Below, piece by piece: positions 24,701-36,700 of a stretch of DNA of 64,000 nt; within the stretch, counting starts at the first letter, position 1, and the number at the start of each line of letters is the position of its first letter. The notes under the pieces were generated by a model, which was not told the origin of the DNA, did no database searches, and saw only the letters and a list, made by a program, of their open reading frames with translations. This DNA is from Acanthopleura granulata (lineage: Eukaryota > Mollusca > Polyplacophora > Chitonida > Chitonidae): contig JABBOT010000080.1 of NCBI GenBank assembly GCA_016165875.1, forward strand, positions 13,002,337-13,066,336, given 5' to 3'. Both the position numbers and the translations under genes were made by a program.

Positions 24701-27700
24701 TTCATTGTTCTGCAGCATACTTGCCTGACATGACTGTTACTTATGTTCATTGTTCTCCAGGATACTCGCTTAACATGCCTTTTACTTTTGTTCATTGTTC
24801 TCCTGTATACTCGCCTGACCTGCCTGTTACTTTTGTTCATTGTTCTCCAGTATACTCGCCTGACATGCCTGTTACTTATGTTCATTGTTTTCCAGGATAC
24901 TCGCTTGACATGCCTTTTACTTTTGTTCATTGTTCTCCTGTATACTCGCCTGACCTGCCTGTGACTTTTGTTCATTGTTCTCCAGTATACTCGCCTGACA
25001 TGCCTGTTACTTATGTTCATTGTTTTCCAGGATACTCGCTTGACATGCCTTTTACTTTTGTTCATTGTACTCCTGTATACTCGCCTGACCTGCCTGTGAC
25101 TTTTGTTCATTGTTCTCCAGTGTACTCGCCTGACATGCCTGTTACTTATGTTCATTGTTCTCCAGGATACTCGCTTGACATGCCTTTTACTTTTGTTCAT
25201 TGTTCTCCAGTATACTCGCCTGACCTGCCTGTTACTTTTGTTCATTGTTCTCCAGGATACTCGCCTGACCTGCCTGTTACTTTTGTTCATTGTTCTCCAG
25301 TATACTCGCCTGACCTGCCTGTGACTTTTGTTCATTGTTCTCCAGTATACTCGCCTGACCTGCCTGTTACTTTTGTTCATTGTTCTCCAGGATACTCGCT
25401 TGACATGCCTTTTACTTTTGTTCATTGTTTTCCAGTATACTCGCCTGACATGCCCAAGAGGCTGCCAGTGAAGGATATCCTCGGGGGACTCCTGTCCAGT
25501 ATAGGCAAAGCTGTGCGATATTGGTTCCATTACACTCTAGTGGCATTCGCCTGGCTCGGTGTTGTACCTCTGACAGCATGTAAGTATGCACAATTTCTAC
25601 GTACAGTGCACATAGCATAGATAGCATAATTATATGTGTACATCATATTATATATAGAATGCTTGATTCTTTTTATTATGGGTCTGTTGGTGAGAATCGC
25701 CAAAGGCCCATTATAAAGACATGAAAAAAAATATAAAATTCCGGAAGTAGTGTCACGGAATTACTCAGTATCAGTGCGTTTAACAAAATAGACAGTGTGT
25801 TATAGTCAATTATTAGCTTCCTTTCGTGACGTTTTCTGCATTGTTTTATTCTGATTTATTTCCAATGATTATGCATTGAAAAAATTTTTAATTATGCCTG
25901 TGGTAGTGCTTTTCATTTATTATCCTTTTAGTTTTATGTCCGGAAAGGTAATTGAATGTGCTTGCGCCATTTTGAGGGTGGTAATAGGAAGTGTCACATA
26001 CCGGTCGGTAATTTGGTAACATATGTAGTCGGTAGTGTATGTAGTGAAAAGATTTACATCATGTTAGAGAGACTAGATGGATATATTTAGCAGTTGCTGA
26101 TTGTATTTTGGCCAACCTCACGGCAATCGAGCGCTTGGATAGTCATTAAAATGGTGGAAATAAAGAATAATGTGAAAGTTAATTAGCAGACGGCGGGTGT
26201 TCATTTGATGTGACCCCTTGGGTTACTGCCCAAGAATAACGGACTGGACTAGAGTTAAAACTGGATTAGAGGGGGGTTAGTCTCTTTAGATGGACTCAGT
26301 GTTACTTTAAAATTCTGACATTCATCACAACCCTGAGTCTATCAACCGTATTGCAAAAAATTGCCACATATCTCAGATCTCGAAGTCGATAGAACTGTTC
26401 TCGATGAGGTCTGCGCTCATGACCTTGACCCGTTGCGTTGGTGGCCAAGGATACATAACGGACAAGTTCCAAGCCTGTCACATTTACAACCAGTGTAACA
26501 AATGTCCAGGCAATGTACAAGTCACAGAAGTGTCGTTTGTGCTTGGAAAAGATGCAATTGTTATAAGTCAAGAAGATTAAATAATCACATTTGCCGCACG
26601 AAATAAAGTATTGTCATCTTAGCATAGCATAGAGGCAAAAGTGTGTGAAAATGAGGCTTTTACGGTGACAAACTTAAAGGCACAAGCATCCTCACAAGAG
26701 CGAAACAGCAACAGTGCCATATTACTTTGTATTTTCTAGTCAGCTTAAGTAGGCGGCGGCCGCCTGCTGGTTTACTAATGTATACCCTGATATATGTAAA
26801 CCTTATTTCTTAGCAGTCACATCAAAAAGAAGCTTCATAAGCTGAATTAATGGGATAATACGATAAGAACATGTTTAACATTACCTCATAAATATTACAA
26901 AAGAGTACATAGGTTATCCTTTCATAGTTTCCTAGCAAAGCTCACATGCGATTTTTGGCTCTTCTATTTCTGCCTTCTGTTTCAGGGTAACTTCAAAAAT
27001 GGTCCTGTGCATATGAGCACTTGCAGGCAGTTGTTTGCAGTTTGTATAGAATTTTAGTGAGCATATTATTGAACAAATATCCTGAAAAATTTGCAGCTTT
27101 GTCGACGGTCTTAATTCTGTGTTGAAAGAAATGTGTGCCTAGCTTCATGTGATTTTAAATGTTGAGCGTTTGAGAAATATGTGATTTGTGGGTTCATTTA
27201 CATGTATTTTTTTATTTATTTGGTGTTTTTCACCGTGTACTCAACAATATTTCGCTTACATGACAACGGCCAGCATTATGGTGGGATTAAACCGGACAAA
27301 GCCCAGAGGAAACCCATGACCATCTGCAGGTTGCTGGATTTTCAGTTTAGTATATGTGTATATGCTTCTTGAAAATGCCCCTTCCCCATCCTCACAAATC
27401 TAGGGTCTGTTTCAAATTAGCAATTTTAACATACGAAATAACTCTTAGCTCTGATGTTGAATGATGAATCTGTAAACTTTTTAAAAAATTTTATTTCATT
27501 TCATTGAAAAATAATTTCTGTACATGTGCATTTCATATGACTGTACTACATTTGTTGATCAGTTATTTTCTATGGGGTTTTGTGCATAACAATAAATATC
27601 CACAATATTGGTGTTAGGAGTTGAGTGATTCTTTGCAAGGTCTCAAGTCAGCTGACAACCCTCAAAGCACAATCAAGTGCTGACAGTTTTCAGCAGACAA

Positions 27701-30700
27701 AATACATTTAGCTGATGCCCCTCACCAGTGACAAGCAGTGGTGGTATATTCAAAGGGTCCAAAGTCTCCAGCTAGCATTGGGTCGAAAATTTTCCCCAAT
27801 ACAAGCTTGACTAAAATTTATTATAGACATGTATTGTGGTACGATGTTATGCCTTGACCTGTTGCCATGTATAGCAGTGGTATAAATTATGAAGATATTT
27901 TGAACTTCGTCGGTACTCACACTAAGTGAACTGATGGTAACGGTAAGGAATTAGTTGTGAAGTTTTTTGAGGGAAAATGTCTTCGGTCTTACAGTATATC
28001 ACCATATGACGTTCTAGTGCCATGCGTTCTTTCTAAACTAATGACTTGAGCTGAGGAAGAAAAGATTGACATGAAATGGTGAAAAGCACTGCTGCCAGGT
28101 CCCCAATTGCAGACACAATAATGGATAGGCACATAGCAAATTGTACTGGAAGAGAACTCGTCACTAGTTACAAGGAGAATAAAATTAGGAGAAGAGCAAT
28201 AGACCCATTTCACAGCCCTTGGACTCTAGTTTATGTATTTATTTAATTAATGTATTTGATTGGAGTTTTGCACTGTACTCAAGAATTTTTCACTTATATG
28301 AGTACATTATGGTGGGAGGAAAGCGGACTGTCCCCACACATGATATTATTGAGATGATATACAAATTTATCAGAGAAAGATGTGAACTCCCTGTGTAGTT
28401 TGTAGAAGTGTGATTTTAAGCCAGTTTTCTTCAAGATTCTATCCACTGAAAATACGAAAATCCAGTTGACATGTTGAGTTTGGTAGTTCCTGCATTAGAC
28501 TAGGCATTATCAGATCGTCAAATATCGCAAGAATGGATGTTTAATTTAATTGAACCTGGTTCGCTCTCAACTCTTAGCTACACTTCCCATGGATAGCATC
28601 ATTATACCTGATTAAGATGTATGTGTTTTGTGTTTGCCAGGTCGTATATACCGATGTTTATTTACGGGATCGGTCAGTTCTCTGCTTACTCTGCCTCTGG
28701 ACATGCTGTCAACGTAAGTATCTGACCAAACTGACCTCTTTATCAGTTGCCGTTTTCTGTTACGGCAAAGAAAGAATCACCTGGTCACCGTCAGTGTTAA
28801 TCCTAATGACACAGTAGAAATTTGTTAACTGAATGGTTCTTTTGAAGCCCCTGTGCATTTATCTCTCTGGATTATCACCATACGAAGCTACATGTATATC
28901 ACTACTGAACAGTGAGTCTTCAGGGTTTGCTTGCAGAGAGAACTTGTTATCGGAGTGTTGCCACAACACAGTGTGAGGGTATATCCCTAGTGAATATTTT
29001 ATCTTGGTGTTTTCCTTGGAGAGAGAACTTGTTATCAGACCATTTTCAGTGCTGTGTTGTGGTGATCTACACTCTCTGTGCATTCATCAGCCTGATTTAA
29101 CACAGTACATAGGTATATCCCAACTGATCGCTCATACCTTGTGTTTTTCTTGCAGAGAGAACCTGTTATCAGACTGTTTCCAGGGCTGTATTGTGGTCAC
29201 GTGTACACTCTGTGCATTTATCAGTCTAGTGTGGCTGAGAGAACAGATCTTACATGGGGGAGGACCTGATTGGCTGGAACAAGAGCAACGACCAGCCAAT
29301 CAACAGCGGGTAAATAAAGACAGTGTTGACCCTGTAGTTTGTGGATCAGTTAAAAAATAAGAACAAGAGGAATATCTCTTTAATACCATTTTATGACTCA
29401 TTTTAGATTCCTTTGTACCATTTACAAATACACCAAGACTACATGCTTGTTGGCATTTTATGTATGAATTTATCATAAAACTGATGGTTCACTCTTCTGT
29501 CTGTATCACTGTTATGTGAGCGAAATTGTCTTGAGTTCGCTCTAAAATACTCATCGAATAAAAAGAAGAAAACACTATGTCATGTTCATCCACACTTTTC
29601 TGTTACCATTCAGAATGCTGGGGAGGGAGGTTTTGTTAATAATCTAGCTGCGGAGCTGGGGGCGGCCCCGAGGGCAGCAGCTGAGCAGAACGATGAGAAC
29701 GTCCAACCCGCTGCCCCCGCAGAGGGGGTAGAGGGGGCAGCCGCAGAAGCCGATGGGGCAGCTAACAATGCCAACAATGGTGCCCAGGGTGAGTGTTGAA
29801 GTGTTGGAGGAGCATATAATGGAATTAATTAATGTGTGTTGACTATTTGCCTAGTTGCCTAATTCCTCAATCATTTCATTTATGAAAGGTAACTTTCAGT
29901 GCAATTTTTGCACCTTCCTACTTTGATTCCAGAGACAAAACTGCAGTAGTTGTGTTGGCCAATTTCAGGGTTTGACTAGAAGTACAGTTTTGTCTTCACA
30001 GAATAATGCCCTCAGAATATGTTTGAATACAAGTCTTGCATACATGTGAAACAGTTTAAGAATTACAATGGTTGTGATTAGAGCTCTCAGAGTACTGTGT
30101 TCAAGTGTGTGTCAGACTCAAGGGTAGTAAATGTATTTTCCTTCCTCGGGCTAATCAATGCAGGAAAGCTGAGGTATTGTTTGACACTTAATAAACAAGT
30201 GTTGAAATAAACTGCTTTGTCTATATAAGATAAGATATGTATTATTGACCGATCGACACATCGAAAATAACCAAACCCATCAAATGTGTTTCCTTTAAAC
30301 TTGTAGCCATGATGGGCTAACTTTACAAGAAAAATGGAGACGTCAACAAATGTCATGTTTTCTAAATGGCTGATGTAGTATTCTGATTGGCAGTTGCCTT
30401 TCATCTGATTATTTGCTTGACTTCGGCATTTGGTCATTTAGTCAGTGACTACCATATATGACATTCTTGTCATGGCACTTTAAAGCATAAAACAACCTCA
30501 CAGTGTTTTCACTTTTTGTTTTAGATGACAATAACTGGAACCCTATAGAATGGGACAGAGCAGCTGAAGAGCTGACCTGGGAGAGGGTAAGTGTCCATGT
30601 TCAGGTTGAACTAGCCCCCACAGTCTGCATGACAGGTGACCTAAATATGAGCTACAAACGGAAGCAGTAGAATGTAATTATCTGCTGTGCATGAACGTGA

Positions 30701-33700
30701 CAAATCCAGACCTTCCTGCTGCGCTGAGGGCAGGCAAACAGCGAAGGAAAATTCCCCTTCTCTGTGACAATACTTACAATCTGCACATGCGCGGTGCCTT
30801 GGGTGGGTTTACTTTTTCCTCACCTTATATGAACGAAAATAGACGGATGTGACGATATGTTTGGTGTCATGCCATTCAGCTTCTTTTTGTGCTATAAAAA
30901 TAGAAACCAACATAAATCACGAGAGATGAAACAGACGGAATTGAAGCTTTATTTGGAGATTTTGAGTTCACAACTTTACTCTCTTCGCCCTGCAGCAGAT
31001 TAGCCTCCATTCTGCTTTATTTTAATTCCGTCATGTATTGCAAAACCCTCCATTTTGCCTGCACAAAAATGATATTGATAATAGATGAGAACATCGTTGT
31101 CTTTCTAGTTACAAGTATATGTAATATAACAATGTGGGTTTCATGTACAATGTCAGGCTGTGCCCACTTTCCTCCAACCCTTATGGTGGCCCTGGTCATA
31201 GAATTTAAGTATTCTTCAGTATCACATAAAACACTACTCGAGTGAATAAATATATATAGCAATGACATTATCGCCATTATTTCATGTAAGCCTACACCAC
31301 TGTCTTCTTTTCTTCACAGCTATTAGGCTTGGATGGCTCTTTAGTGTTTCTGGTAAGTAGTTAACATCGTTCCACTCTCTTTGTTGTGATAGAAAAACTA
31401 AATTGATATATCCGTTTGATAATTTGCCATATTTATATATTCGCACAAGATGAATGTTAGTTTCTGTGTTACACATATAGTAGCTTTCACATTTCAATCT
31501 GGTAACTTTACCAGGGATTCACATTGATTGCTGTTCTGTAGCGTTCATACCTTTGTTTTTTCAGGAGCATGTATTCTGGGTAGTGTCTCTCAACACTCTC
31601 TTCATTCTAGTCTTTGGTGAGTGTTAAAACTTCTCCCATTTGTATATTGGAACCATTGATTAGAATTTTCAGATGATCTGCTGATTTCAGCTGATTTTAA
31701 GAGAAATCCGGATTTTTAGAGGAAGTAACAGATGTCTGGGACAGATATGGCCAAAACTAATTGTTTTACTAATTGCGGGTAGGCTAGTAGACAAAATTTC
31801 AGCTGATTTGGATGCCAGATATTCTCTTCCCTGTATTTGTGTGTTGGAAGCACATGTATGCCCTGTGATTAATGGCTGTTCATTTGTTTGATTGGTTGTT
31901 TCCATTGTTCTGGAGAATTTTTCACTCCTACCACAGTACTCAGGTGAAAGAAGCAAGAGTGCCTGAAGTAAGCCACCAGCCTTTTTGCAGGCACCTGACG
32001 AATGTCCTATCTCCAAGACAAAACAGTGAGAACTACAGTGGTTTTGAACCCATGACTTCTTTAGTCAAGGACGGCACTGTAGCTGAGTTAGCCAGCAAAC
32101 AATGCTGAAAAGCAGAATGTGGTGCACTGTATAGATGATGTTCTGGGGCTGAAGCCACAACTCAAGTCAGAACTTCATTACCTCAGTTTGATGCATTGTT
32201 TATAGTGCATTCATGATTAATTACGACCTTATGAACAGATGTATATGTTAGTTTATTTATCAGATTTATCGGCATACACAGAAATTTTCTCTTGTACAAT
32301 GATAATATAAATATGTAAATTGTGATCTGAATATTTATATACTTTCAGCATTTTGCCCATACCACATAGGCCAGTTTACTCTAGTAGGTTTGAAGGCTGA
32401 TGAAGTGGTAAGGATGAGTTCATCTGAAAGTATGAAACCTCATACTCATTGTATAAAGCTTTTTAGCTATATGCATAATTTTATGTGCGCATTTTATCTT
32501 ATAAAAGATTTAATCAAGTTTTCATTGATATAACAAACCTCAGAAATATTATCGTCTTCTATTGTCAGCAGTATATTTTATCAAAGAAGTGTGTCCTAGG
32601 TTTCAGTTTGACTAATTGCTATGATAAGTCGCGCGAGATGAAAGCTGCTTTAGTTGTTTACTAGTGAACTTCTCACCAAAATGTACTGGTATTTCATTAC
32701 ATTCTGTCTACAGATCTTGGCTTCACATTTTGAGGGGCTCTTGACAGCACTCACTGGATATGTGGTCATCTCCATATCTCTGGTCATCTTGTATTTCCTT
32801 TGTTCCCTGGCCAGGCTCAAAAGGTACATCTGCTTCACTAACTTGAATGTGTTCTCTGATCGTATGGACATTATTGAGATTAAGGAAAAAGCTAAAGTTT
32901 ATATTTGTGTAAGTCAACCTGCTTGTGGAATTAACTTGTCAGTAGTCAGTGCTTGGGTAGACTTAAAGGTCACGTGTGACTTGTGGTCGGTTTGTTTCAT
33001 GATGCGGAGATAATTAGTTGATTGGTTATTTGGTAAACTTAAACGTTATAATTGACTTGAGTACATGTAGTTATATCGTGTGTTGATATACATTTATCGT
33101 ACATTGGCACATCACCTGCTCTTGACAGCAGGTTAGATGATTACTTGAACCACTCGCGTTATTTACAGTTGTACTAATTTACACAGGCTTCGCTCCATTT
33201 CCCATACATCTGAAGCAAACAGTACAGGGAACTTGTGTGACTCTCTGGCTTCACTGCCGTACTCATTTCTACAGGTTTTTCTTCATATCTTCTCACTCTT
33301 GTATGGTACTTGTGTGACTCTTCACTATTGTTCTCATTCCTACAGGTTTCTGTTCCAACTTCTGTACCACTGTATTGTACAGGATTACTGGTATCTCCAT
33401 CTTCACCGCAGTACTAATTCCTAGAGGCTTCTGTTCATGTCCAGTACCTCTGTATGATACAGAATTGCTGGTATCTCCATCTTCACTGCTGTACTAATTT
33501 GTACAGGTTTCTGCTCTTGTCCTGTACCTCTGTATGATACAGGAGTACTGGTATCTCTATTTTCACTGCTGTACTAATTCCTGGAGGCTTCTGTTCATGT
33601 CCTGTACCTCTGTATTATACAGGAGTACTGGTATCTACATCTTTACTGCTGTACTAATTCGTACAGGCTTCTGTTCATGTCCTGTACCTCTGGATGATAC

Positions 33701-36700
33701 AGGATTGCTGGTATCTCCATCTTCACCGCAGTACTAATTCCTAGAGGCTTCTGTTCATGTCCAGTACCTCTGTATGATACAGAATTGCTGGTATCTCCAT
33801 CTTCACTGCTGTACTAATTTGTACAGGCTTCTGTTCATGTCCTGTACCTCTGTATTATACAGGAGTACTGGTATCTCCATCTTCACTGCTGTACTAATTT
33901 GTACAGGTTTCTGTTCATGTCCTGTACCTCTGGATGATACAGGATTGCTGGTATCTCCATCTTCACCGCAGTACTAATTCCTAGAGGCTTCTGTTCATGT
34001 CCAGTACCTCTGTATGATACAGAATTGCTGGTATCTCCATCTTCACTGCTGTACTAATTTGTACAGGTTTCTGTTCTTGTCCTGTACCTCTGTATGATAC
34101 AGGAGTACTGGTATCTCTATTTTCCCTGCTGTACTAATTCGTACAGGCTTCTGTTCATGTCCTGTACCTCTGTATTATATAGGAGTACTGGTATCTACAT
34201 CTTTACTGCTGTACTAATTCGTACAGGCTTCTGTTCATGTCCAGTACCTCTGGATGATACAGGATTGCTGGTATCTCCATCTTTATTGCCGTACTAATTC
34301 CTGCAGGTTTCTGCTCATGTCCTGTACCTTTGTTTGATACAGGATTGCTGGTATCTCCATCTTCATTGCTGTACTAATTCGTATAGGTTTCTGTTCTTGT
34401 CTTGTACCTCTGTATGATACAGGATTACTGGTATCTCCATCTTCACTGTTGTACTAATTTCTACAGGTTTCTGTCCATGTCGTGTACCTCTGTAAGATAC
34501 AGGATTGCTGGTATCTCCATCTTCACTGCTGTACTAATTCATACAGGTTTCTGTTCTTGTCCTGTACCTCTGTATGGTACAAGAGTACTGGTGTCTCCAT
34601 GTTCACTGCTGTACTAATTCCTACAGGTTTTCTGTTCATGTCCAGTACCTCTGTATGATACAGGATTACCTTTATCTTCATTGCTGTGCTAATTCCTAGA
34701 GGCTTATGTTCATGTCCAGTACCTGTGTATGATACAGGAGTACTGGTACCTCCACCTTCACTGCTGTACTAATTCCTACAGGTTTCTGTTCATGTTCCGT
34801 CACAGGTTCCGCAGGGTCCTAGGACTCTGTTACGTTGTTGTCAAAGTAAAGCTCCTGGTTGTAGTGGAGATAGGCGTGTTTCCGCTGATCTGTGGCTGGT
34901 GGCTGGACATCTGCTCATTGGTAAGGAGAAGGGATACGTACTCACTCATGTCTCCATTAGAACAGGACCTCATCGTCATTTCTGGCAATTCCACGTTTTT
35001 GTTGAAACTTCATTACTGTACTTGATTGTGAATCACTACTTCATCCTTGAAGATTCTTATTAATGGGATTTGATCCTCACAGAATCTCACCTAAAGGAAG
35101 TGGTTACCTATGGTATGTTTGCTCTGAGTTCAGGCCAGCTTTACCATTTGGTTTAGTGTTATCAGAGACATCTCCAACAGTTTTAGTAATCGCTGTGAGT
35201 TCAAGCCCAGCTCATGCTGGCTTCCTCTGCGATCGTGAATGGGAAGCTCGGCCAGCAACCCAAGAAGAGTCGTGGGTTATCTCCTGGGTTCTCACCGGTT
35301 TCCTCCCACCATAATGTAGGACGCCGTTGTACAATCGAAATATTCTTGAGTATAGCACCGAAGATCACTCAAATAAACATAGTTTTAATATAAAACCTAT
35401 CGTCTTATTTTTGAGGGGTTTTGTGATGTATAATTTTTGGTTGCAGGCAATGTTTGATGCCACTTTGAAGGATCGTAAAAACTCTTTCCACCTTGCCCCG
35501 GGAACATCAATGTTTATCCACTGGCTGGTCGGTATGGTGTATGTGTTCTACTTCGCGTCGTTCATCCTGCTTCTTCGTGAAGTCCTGCGCCCAGGAGTTC
35601 TCTGGTTCCTCAGGAATCTCAATGACCCAGAGTTCAACCCCATACAAGAGGTAAGGGAGATAAATCAAGAAGAAAAACACACTATGAACCTATGACCTTT
35701 GTTGTGAATCTTGATATGGAGATTTCTTTTTATGTAAATATGAATGTTGTTTGTGGCAAAACCACATAACGTTGTCTTCATTTAGAGAAAAAAAATCTCT
35801 GTATGAAATTTGCTTCTTTTTCTCAGAGCCATATAGGATAGCAGTGGCACTAAAATCAGATTCCTGTTCTGATTTTCACTGTAAACTCTGTGTAGAGTAA
35901 CACCTTATCCAAGGTAGCCTGATGACATGTCTTTGGTTGTCAGAGGTCAGCCTTAACACCAATCAAATCCTTGTATCGGTTCAAAGATTGAAAAACTGAA
36001 TGACTTGTAGGACATGACTGTTGAAGGATTAGTGTCCAGATTTAGTGTTTGTTCATAATTAGCTATCCCTGTATATATTGTTCTATGGAGATTAAAATAA
36101 TATGTAATAAGTATACATTCATTTGAGTAATCAACACACATCACTAGATAATGAGGCTGGTTTTATGTATTTTTTTCGCCAACACCCGATGGTCTCCGCA
36201 GAATTACATCATATAAGTCCAACCTTTACGAGCTGTCATAAATGTTATACAGCCCAGCCAGCCTTGGGTTGGCCGTCTATGATGTCAACCGCTGAGTCAT
36301 ACCATTGGGCTGGCTTGAGGTCAGCTAGGGCAGTAAATATCTTGTTTTTGGCGGCGTTAAAATCATTATTACATTTCTCCTAAGTCCTCGCACCAATATG
36401 CTATGTAAACAGGTTATAATCTGTATAATTAGAATCAGAAATAGAATCTGGTCCCTCATCCTTGAACACTGTGTTTGTATATCCCATGAGTGAATACTGA
36501 GGTCTGACTGATTGCGTTTCAGATGATCCACCTGCCTGTGTACAGACATGTGAGAAGATTTGTGGCCTCCGTGGTAAGTATAGTGCTGTTCCTGTGTTAG
36601 GTTGCTTTCATCTGGTAGGTTTTGATTGTCCTGTGACAGCTAAGCCTTTAACAAAGTGAAAATCGTTGCACTCGAAGATTGTTTTGAATTCCTTAAGGGT

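Larger units (their letters stand above)
25580..28640. other. MARCHF6 intron 4
   Basis: About 3 kb without a recognised exon. It contains an 89-codon - frame at 26571-26302 with hydrophobic and charged segments (see findings) and SINE fragments at about 27205 and 28235. Otherwise AT-rich and featureless. Confidence 0.5.

Noticed and set aside
24440..25435. Regularly repeated array that might suggest CRISPR
   Set aside because: Repeats are contiguous without unique spacers, and the context is an animal gene intron. The same holds for the 80-, 109- and 78-bp arrays.
24676..25620. Long overlapping ORFs on both strands (311 and 284 codons)
   Set aside because: They arise from the 45-bp (15-codon) repeat, which keeps several frames open at once. 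Only the part from 25436 is real coding sequence (exon 4).
30087..30437. 116-codon - strand ORF in MARCHF6 intron 7
   Set aside because: No motif recognised, opposite strand to the gene, no splice context; it may be a transposon relic, but nothing supports that.
33534..34617. Repeated 67-codon + strand ORFs
   Set aside because: By-product of the 80-bp array; peptides are near copies and stop within each multi-unit block.
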